From DSXH01 sp964532065 (GTDB taxonomy: Bacteria > Bacteroidota > Ignavibacteria > Ignavibacteriales > Melioribacteraceae): a DNA stretch of 64,000 nucleotides. The position numbers were made by a program, and so were the translations under genes. The notes beneath the pieces are model-generated. The model was given only the letters and a program-made list of their open reading frames with translations. It was not told where the DNA came from and did no database searches. The stretch covers positions 16,710 through 80,709 of the forward strand of contig CAZHHG010000006.1 of NCBI GenBank assembly GCA_964532065.1. The letters are read 5' to 3'. How positions within the stretch are numbered: position 1 is the stretch's first letter; the number at the start of each line of letters is the position of its first letter. This document shows positions 1 through 7,686 of the stretch, piece by piece.

Positions 1-643
1 GCCCGCTTCCGAAGTAATTCGCATTTGCCAGACAGAGAATAAGAACGGCGCCTTCCCAGCTGAAATGAGACGAGGTAAATCTGACCCTTTTTTTCCTGTA
101 AGTAAAAAACGCTTCTACCGAAGATTTGAGATACCTGAAGGTGGGGCTGAACAATTTGCTGCTTTTATTTACTTTTACAACAACCTCTCCGCCGAGACCT
201 ACATCTGCAATATTATTGAAATACCTTACCGTATCGTTTCCCAGATTATCCTTGCATTCTATTCTGCCGATATCGATTGCAACCGACTGATTTTTTTCGA
301 TAAGATTTCTTAGTGTTGATACATGATCGTCGAGGTTCATGCTTTTAGCAAAGTCATTTCCGGAACCCGTGGGGAGTAATCCGACTTTTACATTTTTTCT
401 TTTGGATTTTTCAGTGAGCATTATTCCATTAATAACTTCATTAAGAGTCCCGTCGCCTCCAATGCCTATAATGTAATCAGTCCCCTCTTCGATGCATTTG
501 CGTGACAGCGAAATAGAATCCGCGCTCTTCTGCGAGATGTGGTAGGAAATATTAAAATCCCTTCCTAGCAGGAGCTCTATTTCTTTTGTCCGGGAGTTTA
601 TGTTTCTAAGGAGGCCGTTAATTACAAATGAGATCTTTTTCAT
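1..643 (-). CDS. Diacylglycerol kinase family lipid kinase (partial, 3' end beyond window)
   Basis: The minus-strand reading frame starts at an ATG at 643 and stays open to the left edge, so only about the first 214 residues are present. The N-terminal domain carries the nucleotide-binding motif GIGGDGTLNEVI near residue 60 and a second conserved motif, LPTGSGNDFAKS, both typical of the DagK/YegS/sphingosine kinase catalytic fold. Enzymes of this family phosphorylate diacylglycerol or related lipids with ATP at the inner face of the membrane. The exact lipid cannot be told from sequence. The C-terminal domain is missing here only because the window ends. The gene points away from the membrane protein at 749-1435, which is on the same strand upstream of it. 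Confidence 0.85.
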   Translation of the reverse strand, partial: MKKISFVINGLLRNINSRTKEIELLLGRDFNISYHISQKSADSISLSRKCIEEGTDYIIGIGGDGTLNEVINGIMLTEKSKRKNVKVGLLPTGSGNDFAKSMNLDDHVSTLRNLIEKNQSVAIDIGRIECKDNLGNDTVRYFNNIADVGLGGEVVVKVNKSSKLFSPTFRYLKSSVEAFFTYRKKRVRFTSSHFSWEGAVLILCLANANYFGSG

Positions 644-748
644 CCGGGAATCATCTAAAAATTGACAGATAGAAAATATTCATTTGGGTATTATCTCGAA
701 AGATTTTTTTATTCATACCATTAATATCAAATAAGTAAATCCCTATAA

Positions 749-1435
749 TTAAAATTCCACGAAGAATGCGAGAATACCAACAAGCAGAAGGATTACACCG
801 CTGATCATCTTTTCGTGATGTTCCAGAAAATTCCACTTAAGTTTCTGAAATCCGCGGGAGGCCAGATAAACCAGCAACACAATACCTAATACCGTAACAA
901 AAAAGTATACGGTTGAAACAATTCCAATGCCCGTCCAGCCAAGCCGGCTTGCAGTAAAGTAATAAACTTCAATTTCGAGACATGGTGAAAAGAACATTGC
1001 TATGCTCAACGTTAAAATGATTGACCGTTTTGACTTCTTCTTTTCAACTATTCCGTCTACATCAACATGGTGGTGTGAGTGTGCTGATTTAATCTTGCTG
1101 TGACGGTACTCCAGATAAAGATAGATTAAACCCAGTATTATCAATATTGTCGGGGCGATATAATGAGTAATATAATGATAAGTTTCCGAGAGTTTATAAC
1201 CGACAAGCCCCACCACAATACCAATAACAACTGTGCTGAAGGTATGAGCGACAGCCGTAATAGCCGCAACTGTTGTAGTTTCCGGAGTTGTCCATTTTTC
1301 CGCTTTTCCTATTGCAACCAGAGGGAGCCAATGGCTCGGAATTAATGCGTGAACAATACTCAACAGGAAACTTCCAATAAAAATTTGAATATGGGGATCC
1401 AATTCATTCCTGAGTTTGTTTTTGACCGGAAGCAA
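749..1435 (-). CDS. Six-helix membrane protein, NicO/HupE-like putative metal transporter
   Basis: A 228-residue polytopic membrane protein with about six hydrophobic segments. Helix one carries HALIPSHW, and a later segment has AHTFSTVVIG. This resembles the paired His motifs of nickel/cobalt exporters (NicO/RcnA type) and related LysE-like transporters. A cytosolic loop near residues 117-123 contains HSHHHVD, a likely metal-binding stretch. The frame has no ATG near its beginning: a stop lies just upstream and the first usable start is TTG at 1435, so the N-terminus is uncertain by about a dozen residues. It is transcribed divergently from glycerate kinase. Metal transport is an inference from the histidine motifs; the substrate is unknown. 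Confidence 0.6.
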   Translation of the reverse strand: MLPVKNKLRNELDPHIQIFIGSFLLSIVHALIPSHWLPLVAIGKAEKWTTPETTTVAAITAVAHTFSTVVIGIVVGLVGYKLSETYHYITHYIAPTILIILGLIYLYLEYRHSKIKSAHSHHHVDVDGIVEKKKSKRSIILTLSIAMFFSPCLEIEVYYFTASRLGWTGIGIVSTVYFFVTVLGIVLLVYLASRGFQKLKWNFLEHHEKMISGVILLLVGILAFFVEF

Positions 1436-1491
1436 TTTACAATTTTATTAATCATCAATGAAATAATTTTTATTTTTAAGGGAGGTAATAA

Positions 1492-2817
1492 ATGGAAAAA
1501 CTTAAAAAGAATCTTGACCTTATAATTAATGCTGCCATCGACTCTGTAAAACCATCTGAATTAATAAGCCGGATGGTTATGATTGAAGGAAATCAGCTTG
1601 TTATTAAGAATTACAAGTTTCCTATCGACTCATACAAAAACATTTATGTTCTGGGAGCCGGTAAAGCATCTGCCGCTATGGCATACGAGTTTGAAAAACT
1701 GCTCGGTTCCAAAATCAGGGCAGGTATAGTTTCCACCAAGTACGGACACTCATTCCCCTGTTCGAGGATTAGTGTTATTGAATCCGGCCATCCTGTTCTT
1801 GATGAAAACGGTCTGAGAGCCGGCAATGAGATACTGGAACTGGCCGAAAGATCGGGAGAGGATGATCTTGTTATTTGTCTTCTTTCCGGAGGAGGTTCTT
1901 CGTTAGTTGAATCGCTACCGGCGGAATTTTCACTTACAGAGCTTCAGGAAGTATTCAGAATTCTTCTCGGCTGCGGAGCTAACATAGAAGAAATGAATAT
2001 TGTAAGAAGGCACCTTTCGAAAATAAAAGGAGGGATACTGGCAGAAAAAATCTATCCCGCAACGTGTGTGAGTCTTATTTTATCCGATGTGATAAACGAT
2101 CCTCTTGAAGCAATATCGGGTGGAGTAACTTCACCCGATCCTTCAACATTCGAAGACGCATTTAATGTATTGAATAAATACGATGTGACTAAATTAATTC
2201 CGGAAAGAATACTTGCTTACATTACCAATGGAATGAAAGGATTGATTCCTGAAACTATTAAACCGGGTAACTTAATTTTTAAAAATGTAACAAATATAAT
2301 TTTGGGCAATAACAAAGAAGCATTAAAGAATGCCAGGGAAAAGGCCGTATCATTGGGATATAATACTCAAATCTATTCGGAAAATCTTCAGGGAGAAGCC
2401 CGGGAAATCGGGAAATTATTTGCTTCAATTGCAAAAGAGATTCACGGCAATGGAAATCCGGTTCATGTACCGGCATGCGTACTTATCGGCGGAGAAACAA
2501 CCGTTATACTCCGCGGGAGAGGATCCGGAGGAAGAAATCAGGAAGTAGTGCTTGCGGCACTTATGGAAATGAAAAATCATAAGTTCGATTATATAATCGC
2601 CAGCTGCGGGACCGACGGAACAGACGGACCTACGGATGCCGCCGGTGCTTTTGTATCAAATTCAATTATCAGTAAATGTGATGATTTGAAACTCGATCCT
2701 GCCGGGTATTTGAATAATAATGATTCTTATAACTTCTTCGCGGAAACCGGTGGATTGATAATTACAGGTCCGACCGGAACCAATGTAATGGATATTGCAG
2801 TTATTTTAATTGAGTGA
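1492..2817 (+). CDS. Glycerate 2-kinase (MOFRL family)
   Basis: A 441-residue protein matching the glycerate 2-kinase family, with an N-terminal DUF4147 domain and a C-terminal MOFRL domain. It phosphorylates D-glycerate to 2-phosphoglycerate, feeding hydroxypyruvate or serine-derived carbon into glycolysis. Visible signatures are VLGAGKASAAMA near residue 54, the Ser/Gly-rich CLLSGGGSSLVE near residue 128, the GAN.EEMN.VRRHLSKIKGG stretch, and GRGSGGRNQE plus SCGTDGTDGPTDAAGA in the MOFRL part. The start is supported by a strong Shine-Dalgarno sequence (GGGAGG at 1480-1485) before the ATG. Length is normal. It converges on trpB2, with an inverted repeat between the two genes. Confidence 0.92.
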   Translation: MEKLKKNLDLIINAAIDSVKPSELISRMVMIEGNQLVIKNYKFPIDSYKNIYVLGAGKASAAMAYEFEKLLGSKIRAGIVSTKYGHSFPCSRISVIESGHPVLDENGLRAGNEILELAERSGEDDLVICLLSGGGSSLVESLPAEFSLTELQEVFRILLGCGANIEEMNIVRRHLSKIKGGILAEKIYPATCVSLILSDVINDPLEAISGGVTSPDPSTFEDAFNVLNKYDVTKLIPERILAYITNGMKGLIPETIKPGNLIFKNVTNIILGNNKEALKNAREKAVSLGYNTQIYSENLQGEAREIGKLFASIAKEIHGNGNPVHVPACVLIGGETTVILRGRGSGGRNQEVVLAALMEMKNHKFDYIIASCGTDGTDGPTDAAGAFVSNSIISKCDDLKLDPAGYLNNNDSYNFFAETGGLIITGPTGTNVMDIAVILIE

Positions 2818-2841
2818 AGGAGCGACATAGTATCGCCCCTT
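2817..2841. terminator. Inverted repeat between convergent glycerate kinase and trpB2
   Basis: An 8-of-9 base stem (AAGGAGCGA against TCGCCCCTT) with a seven-base loop sits in the short gap between two convergent genes. No long U-tract follows on either strand, so it may work as a weak bidirectional terminator or only as a 3' end stabiliser. Confidence 0.5.
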
Positions 2842-2849
2842 CATAAGTA

Positions 2850-4151
2850 TTACATCCGGTTATCAAGAAATAGCTCGTAAGCACCCAGATCCAGGAATCC
2901 ATGTCCCGATAGATTGAATAGAATGGTTTTTGAAATTCCCTCACGTTTACAATCAAGTGCCTGTTCAATTGCCTCTTTAACAGCGTGTGAGCTTTCAGGC
3001 GCTGGTACAATTCCCTCGGTTTGTGCAAATATTCTGGCAGCGTTAAAAACATCGGTCTGATTGTATGATTTTGCCTCGAGCAGACCAAGATTATACAGAT
3101 GTGAAATAGCGGGAGCCGCTCCGTGATATCTTAGTCCGCCGGCATGAATACTTGGCGGAATAAAATTATGGCCCAGCGTATACATTTTAAGCAGAGGAGT
3201 CATCCCTGCTTCATCCCCGAAATCATATTCGAATTTCCCTTTAGTAAGAGTAGGGCATGACTCAGGTTCAACAGCGACAATTTTAAGGTTTTTTCTCTGA
3301 CCGGAAATTTTATCGCGTAAAAAAGGAAATGCGATTCCTCCGAAGTTACTTCCACCGCCAACACATCCTATTACAACATCAGGATACTCATCAATCAGTT
3401 CAAACTGAGCGCGCGATTCTTCGCCGATAATAGTTTGATGAAGCAGAACATGATTCAAAACGCTTCCGAGGCTGTAGTTAGTATCGTCCCGTTGAAGGGC
3501 CTGTTCAATCGCCTCGCTGATTGCAATTCCGAGAGATCCGGGGGAATCAGGATCGCTTTCGAGAACTTTTCTGCCTGCGCTGGTCAGATTAGAAGGGCTT
3601 GCGTATACATTAGCCCCAAACAGATTCATAAGAGTTTTCCGATAAGGCTTCTGCTGATAACTCACATTTACCATATATACTTCGCACTCCAGTTCAAAGT
3701 GGCTGCATGCCATTGCAAGTGAACTTCCCCACTGTCCCGCACCTGTTTCAGTCACAAGCCTTTTAATTCCTGCTTTCTTGTTATAATATGCCTGCGCATA
3801 GGAAGTGTTGGTCTTATGGCTTCCGGTAGGATTTGCGCCTTCATATTTAAAAAATATTCTGGCAGGGGTATCAAGAGATTTTTCAAGATTAGATGCACGG
3901 ATTAATGGAGTGGGACGGCTAATTTTGTAAAGGTCGAATACCTGGTCGGGAATCTCAATATACCTTTCAGTCGAGACCTCCTGCAGTATCAGATCCATAG
4001 GAAAGATTGCCGAAAGATCTTCGGGTCCAACCGGATTCCCTGTTCCCGGGTGAAGAGGCGGAGCCATCGGCTCGGGCATATCTGCCAGAATATTATAATA
4101 GTACCTGGGCATTTTTGACTGGTCGAGAAAAACAATTTTACTGCTTGACAT
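2850..4151 (-). CDS. trpB2: Tryptophan synthase beta chain, TrpB2 type
   Basis: A 433-residue PLP enzyme of the TrpB2 subfamily, longer at the N-terminus than classical TrpB. It condenses indole (or indole released by TrpA) with serine to give tryptophan. The PLP lysine is Lys113 in NPTGSHKTNT, followed by the ETGAGQWG active-site loop; the phosphate-binding glycine run GCVGGGSNFGG is near residue 250. The TrpB2-type N-terminal stretch LHPGTGNPVGPEDL is present. No trpA or other trp gene is in the window. The ATG at 4151 has a strong Shine-Dalgarno sequence (AGGAGG at 4158-4163). Upstream lie a Trp-rich leader peptide and attenuator-like hairpins, so expression is probably set by tryptophan availability. 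TrpB2 enzymes are often thought to salvage free indole; here the regulation argues for a real role in tryptophan supply. Confidence 0.93.
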   Translation of the reverse strand: MSSSKIVFLDQSKMPRYYYNILADMPEPMAPPLHPGTGNPVGPEDLSAIFPMDLILQEVSTERYIEIPDQVFDLYKISRPTPLIRASNLEKSLDTPARIFFKYEGANPTGSHKTNTSYAQAYYNKKAGIKRLVTETGAGQWGSSLAMACSHFELECEVYMVNVSYQQKPYRKTLMNLFGANVYASPSNLTSAGRKVLESDPDSPGSLGIAISEAIEQALQRDDTNYSLGSVLNHVLLHQTIIGEESRAQFELIDEYPDVVIGCVGGGSNFGGIAFPFLRDKISGQRKNLKIVAVEPESCPTLTKGKFEYDFGDEAGMTPLLKMYTLGHNFIPPSIHAGGLRYHGAAPAISHLYNLGLLEAKSYNQTDVFNAARIFAQTEGIVPAPESSHAVKEAIEQALDCKREGISKTILFNLSGHGFLDLGAYELFLDNRM

Positions 4152-4169
4152 TGTGAACCTCCTTTGATT

Positions 4170-4282
4170 TAAAAAAATAAAGCCGTCGAATGGAAGTTCA
4201 CGGCAGGATACAAAAAAGCCGTGAACAGTCTACCATCCACGGCTTTTGATTAAAAATTATTTAAATAGCATCAGGACGGTAG
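4170..4282 (-). promoter_or_regulatory. trp attenuator: competing terminator and antiterminator hairpins before trpB2
   Basis: On the minus strand, four helices that compete for the same bases follow the Trp-rich leader peptide. Helix A pairs the tail of the leader reading frame (4274-4282, CUACCGUCC) with 4230-4238 (GGAUGGUAG), nine pairs with one G-U. Helix B pairs 4238-4243 with 4218-4223 (GCCGUG/CACGGC) and is followed by six U (4217-4212), an intrinsic terminator. Helix C pairs 4218-4226 with 4196-4204 (GUUCACGGC/GCCGUGAAC), nine perfect pairs. Helix D pairs 4197-4204 with 4182-4190 and is followed by a U-rich run (4181-4170), a second terminator. A blocks B, and C blocks both B and D. 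The pairing is read directly; the control logic is inferred from classical trp attenuation. Confidence 0.8.
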
Positions 4283-4336
4283 AGAATTAATTCTCCACCA
4301 CCAGCTGAAGTTTAATATATGGTTGATACTTGTCAT
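4271..4336 (-). CDS. trpL: trp leader peptide with three tandem Trp codons
   Basis: A 21-codon frame starts at ATG 4336 and ends at TGA 4271. Codons 12-14 are TGG TGG TGG (4303-4295), followed by seven codons whose last three (CTA CCG TCC) form one arm of an antiterminator helix. Three Trp codons in a row in so short a frame are very unlikely by chance and are the mark of a trp attenuation leader peptide. A ribosome stalled for lack of Trp-tRNA would leave the codons at 4274-4282 free to pair and block the terminator. A ribosome that reaches the stop codon would cover them. No Shine-Dalgarno sequence precedes the ATG: it lies seven bases after the tRNA-Lys 3' end, so translation may start almost leaderless after tRNA processing. 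Confidence 0.85.
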   Translation of the reverse strand: MTSINHILNFSWWWRINSLPS

Positions 4337-4343
4337 AAAATTG

Positions 4344-4415
4344 TGAGCGCGGGTGGGATCGAACCACCGACCCTATGCTTAAAAGGCATATGCTCTACCC
4401 CTGAGCTACGCGCCC
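4344..4415 (-). tRNA. tRNA-Lys (anticodon UUU)
   Basis: The minus strand folds into a full cloverleaf of 72 bases. The acceptor stem is GGGCGCG with CGCGCTC, the D-arm region is TAGCTCAGGGGTAGAGCA, the anticodon loop CTTTTAA gives UUU (Lys), and the T-arm has GGTTCGATCC. The discriminator base is A at 4344 and CCA is not encoded. A promoter-like element lies 20 bases upstream, and the trp leader peptide begins seven bases downstream, which suggests one transcript for tRNA-Lys, leader and trpB2. Confidence 0.95.
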
Positions 4416-4434
4416 TCCGTCAAAATTTAGAGCA

Positions 4435-4466
4435 CAAATATAAACCATCCCCTTAATAATTCCAAA
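4435..4466 (-). promoter_or_regulatory. Bacteroidota-type promoter for tRNA-Lys / trp leader / trpB2
   Basis: On the minus strand TTTG (4466-4463) is followed after 20 bases by TATATTTG (4442-4435). This matches the TTTG / TAnnTTTG consensus used by the primary sigma factor of Bacteroidota, with near-standard spacing. The tRNA 5' end is at 4415, a fitting distance from the expected start site. No other promoter can fit between the tRNA and the leader peptide. Confidence 0.6.
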
Positions 4467-4588
4467 CATGCGGTAATAATTTAGATGGTTGTGATTAATT
4501 CGCCAGAAATTCCAAAATCATTTTAACCGTATTAAGGATTTATCATTAAAATTCTTTATTTTTCGCAAAAATTAATGATAAAAGTTCT

Positions 4589-5932
4589 ATGAAAAACTCA
4601 AAAATCCTAATAGCCGACGACGACGAAACCCTATGCTATCTTCTAAAAGAGGAACTAGTAAACGAAGGCCACAATGTGGATACGGTATACGACGGAAAAG
4701 ATGCTATCGAAAATTTTAAAAAGAAAACTTACGATGTACTTCTGCTTGATCTTGAAATGCGTGAAGTACACGGCGAAAAAGTCCTCGGTTTTGTAAAAGA
4801 GAATCACCCTTCAACACAAGTAATAGTTCTGACAGCAAAGACAGATGTCCGAACAGCTATCGAATGTATAAAGCAGGGCGCGTATGATTTTATTACCAAG
4901 CCGTATGAATTCGGTCAACTCTGCCTAACAATCGACAGAGCACTTGAGCATCGCGACCTGATAATAAAAAACAAAATACTTACATCGAAGATCGATCAGG
5001 TAATTCCCAACTTTATAATCGGTGAAAGCGAGAGCATTAAAAATGTTATCAATCTCGCAGAAAGGGCAGCAAAATCGGAATCGAATATACTTCTTGAGGG
5101 AGAAACCGGTACCGGCAAAGAGTTGTTTGCAGAATACATTCATAAAAACTCCGAGAGAAATAACAAACCGTTTGTAGCAATCAATTGCGCGTCGCTTCCC
5201 GATCAGTTAATGGAAAGCGAACTGTTCGGATATGAAAAAGGAGCATTCACAGACGCAAAGACCTCGAAACAGGGATTGGTAGAAATTGCAAACGGCGGAA
5301 CTTTATTCCTGGACGAGATTGGCGAAATGAGCCTGTCGCTACAGCCGAAACTTCTCAGATTTCTCGAAAACGGCGAATTCAGAAGAGTCGGCGGTATTAC
5401 AAATCTTTCATCCTCTGTCCGGGTCATCGGCGCAACTAACAAGAATCTTATGCAGGAGGCAGAGAATAAAACCTTCCGGAGGGATCTTCTCTTCAGATTA
5501 AACGTAATTACATTAACTATACCGCCACTAAGGGATCGTCAGGGGGATGTACTTCACCTGGCTGAATATTTTCTTCAGAAAAAATCGCCGGTAAGATCAG
5601 TTAAAAAATTATCCGAAGAAGCCAAAAAAGAGTTGATGAGATATAATTTTCCCGGGAACGTAAGAGAACTTGAGCATATAATCGAAAGAGCAGTTATTTT
5701 TTCCGACGGCGAGTTCATAGTTCCGAAGGATCTTAACATTCCAAAAGATGATTTTGATTTTTCGAATTTCACAAACAGCGACGGCTCCCTGGTTTCTCTC
5801 GAAGAACTGGAAAAGATTCATATAAAAAGAGCTCTCGAACACAATAACTGGAACAGGGAAAATACGTCACGAATACTCGGGATAAGTCAAAAAACTCTCT
5901 ATTCAAAAATCATTAAGTATAATTTGAAATAA
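4589..5932 (+). CDS. NtrC-family sigma-54 dependent response regulator
   Basis: A 447-residue regulator in the classical order: receiver (residues 5-120, acidic pocket DDD at 10-12, phosphoacceptor Asp54 in LLLDLEM), AAA+ sigma-54 activation domain (about 145-385), and Fis-type helix-turn-helix at the end (NTSRILGISQKTLYSKI). The Walker A motif is GETGTGKE and the Walker B-type motif is GTLFLDEIGEM. The sigma-54 contact loop reads GAFTDA rather than the canonical GAFTGA. The ATG at 4589 has little Shine-Dalgarno sequence. The next gene, a soluble histidine kinase, starts one base after the stop, so the two are almost certainly a cognate pair. Target promoters are not evident in the window. 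Confidence 0.93.
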   Translation: MKNSKILIADDDETLCYLLKEELVNEGHNVDTVYDGKDAIENFKKKTYDVLLLDLEMREVHGEKVLGFVKENHPSTQVIVLTAKTDVRTAIECIKQGAYDFITKPYEFGQLCLTIDRALEHRDLIIKNKILTSKIDQVIPNFIIGESESIKNVINLAERAAKSESNILLEGETGTGKELFAEYIHKNSERNNKPFVAINCASLPDQLMESELFGYEKGAFTDAKTSKQGLVEIANGGTLFLDEIGEMSLSLQPKLLRFLENGEFRRVGGITNLSSSVRVIGATNKNLMQEAENKTFRRDLLFRLNVITLTIPPLRDRQGDVLHLAEYFLQKKSPVRSVKKLSEEAKKELMRYNFPGNVRELEHIIERAVIFSDGEFIVPKDLNIPKDDFDFSNFTNSDGSLVSLEELEKIHIKRALEHNNWNRENTSRILGISQKTLYSKIIKYNLK

Positions 5933-5933
5933 G

Positions 5934-7016
5934 ATGCAGTCTAAAGAACAACCGGCACCTGTAAGCCACGCTGCTCACGATCTTAACAATATACTCACAA
6001 GAATACTGAACAGCGTTGAATTACTAAAGAAAAAGGTTACAAATCCCGAAGAGGTTAATCCCCTCTTAAGCAGTATTGAAAACGGTACTTACATGGCGGC
6101 AGAAATTATTGAAGATCTTCTTTCCGAATCCTCGTCACGCACCGTAAAAAAGAAAAGGATCAATCTTAACACTCTGATAAACGACCTCATCAACACAATT
6201 TCAATCCATCTCAAAGAGAAAATTACTTTTAACCTTCGACTCGATTCCGAGATCTCTTTTGTTGAAGGACGGTATTCCGACTTTTACAGGGTCTTTATGA
6301 ACCTGATAATCAATGCATCCGAGGCAATCAAGGAAAAAGGGACAATAACAATTACCACCTCCAATCCGAAACTGCAGAGCAGCGATCCGGGTTTATTTGA
6401 AAGGGGTTCGTTTGTTCAGGTACGAATTGCCGACAACGGCGAAGGAATTGATCCTTCAATAATGCCTTCAATCTTTGATATCAATTTTACTACAAAGGCC
6501 AGGAAGAAAAACAGCGGTGTTGGATTATCAATAGTAAAAAAAATAATTGATGATTACGGCGGAGTAATAAAAGTTTCGAGTGAAAAGAATAAGGGAACCG
6601 AGTTCACTTTAAAACTGCCTGCTATACTACACGTAAAAGAAAAACCGGAACACAAACAGAAATCCATATTAATCGCGGAAGATGAAGATATACTGAGGGA
6701 ATTACTGGCCGAACTTCTTATCTCATACGATTTCACCGTAATAACCTCTTCAAACGGCGAAGATGTATTGAAGGAATTAGAAGCGGGATTAAAGCCCGAT
6801 CTTTTTATTATTGATCAAAAAATGCCGGATATGGACGGCGTGACATGCATCCGGAAAATAAAAGAAATGAAACTGAAGATACCGATAATACTCGCCTCCG
6901 GTTCTCAAAGCGATACCTATTGCGAGGAGGAAATTAATTTGCTCGTAGATAAGACCATAAGCAAGCCCTACAACTTTGAAGAAATGTTATCGGTAATAAG
7001 AGAGCTTGTTAGTTAG
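5934..7016 (+). CDS. Soluble hybrid histidine kinase with C-terminal receiver
   Basis: A 360-residue cytosolic kinase with no sensor or membrane segment. It starts almost at once with the His-containing dimerisation helix (HAAHDLNNILTRI, His in the first 20 residues). A HATPase domain follows, with N-box RVFMNLIINASEAI, G1 box ADNGEGID, F box INFTTKA and G2 box GVGLSIVKKI. From about residue 238 it has a receiver domain (LIAEDED, phosphoacceptor Asp in FIIDQKMPDMDG). It overlaps the end of the minus-strand receiver/HisKA gene by eight bases. The lack of any input domain suggests that it senses through a partner protein or through its own receiver. It is very likely the partner of the NtrC-type regulator just upstream. 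Confidence 0.9.
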   Translation: MQSKEQPAPVSHAAHDLNNILTRILNSVELLKKKVTNPEEVNPLLSSIENGTYMAAEIIEDLLSESSSRTVKKKRINLNTLINDLINTISIHLKEKITFNLRLDSEISFVEGRYSDFYRVFMNLIINASEAIKEKGTITITTSNPKLQSSDPGLFERGSFVQVRIADNGEGIDPSIMPSIFDINFTTKARKKNSGVGLSIVKKIIDDYGGVIKVSSEKNKGTEFTLKLPAILHVKEKPEHKQKSILIAEDEDILRELLAELLISYDFTVITSSNGEDVLKELEAGLKPDLFIIDQKMPDMDGVTCIRKIKEMKLKIPIILASGSQSDTYCEEEINLLVDKTISKPYNFEEMLSVIRELVS

Positions 7017-7686
7017 ATTTATCCGTATCTGAATTCAGATCAATAATATTGAGGTTATTTACATACGGAGTAATAACAGGTTTTTTTATAGATCCCATCT
7101 TTTCAAGAACTTTAATTATTTCTTTAGCCGCATTTTCAATAAATTCAACGCGTTTCAAAACAACATCGATGGATGAATTCTCTTTCGCAAGTTCTCTCCG
7201 TATTGCTGTTGTAGAAAGATTGATCAGTGTAAGCGGCTGTTTAATTTCATGGTTTGCCGTAACAACCGTAGCTGCAAAAGTTTTAATCTTCTCGATTTCG
7301 ATAAGGAATTTATTAGTCTCGCTGAACCTCAAAGCCGAATTTATCCGCGCAACAAGCTCTGTTTTATTGAAAGGTTTTTTAATATAGTCGAACGCACCGG
7401 CTTGAAGTCCGGCTTTTAAATTATCCGCTTCGGTAAGGGCAGTCAGGAGAATGATTGGAATCAGTTTAGTCTCCTCTTTCATCGAAAGGGATTTACAAAC
7501 ATCATACCCTGAGACACCGGGCATCATAATATCGAGCAGTATAAGGTCGGGCTGTTCATTAATAGCTTTATGTATTCCCATTTCGCCGTCGTAGGCTTTT
7601 ATAACTTCAAATCCTTCATGTTCAAGCCGGTCTTGAAGCAGAAACACATTATCGGGATAATCATCAATAACAAGAATTTTTTTCAT
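7009..7686 (-). CDS. Receiver protein with a HisKA-like dimerisation segment and no ATPase
   Basis: A 225-residue protein with an N-terminal receiver domain (LVIDDYPDN, phosphoacceptor Asp in LILLDIMMPGVSG, Lys in IKKPFNKTE). A helical segment follows that contains an H-box-like motif, NHEIKQPLTLINLS, near residue 145. No N, G1 or G2 ATP-binding motif follows; the frame ends about 75 residues later against the convergent kinase gene, so nothing suggests a lost domain by frameshift. The start overlaps the stop of the upstream 1179-residue hybrid kinase by four bases, so the two are translationally linked. It may act as a phospho-relay or dimerising adaptor for that kinase; this is inference. 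Confidence 0.85.
   Translation of the reverse strand: MKKILVIDDYPDNVFLLQDRLEHEGFEVIKAYDGEMGIHKAINEQPDLILLDIMMPGVSGYDVCKSLSMKEETKLIPIILLTALTEADNLKAGLQAGAFDYIKKPFNKTELVARINSALRFSETNKFLIEIEKIKTFAATVVTANHEIKQPLTLINLSTTAIRRELAKENSSIDVVLKRVEFIENAAKEIIKVLEKMGSIKKPVITPYVNNLNIIDLNSDTDKSN

Noticed and set aside
4170..4340. T-box riboswitch in front of trpB2
   Set aside because: I do not see the conserved T-box sequence or a specifier stem I loop. The Trp-rich reading frame and nested hairpins explain the region better.
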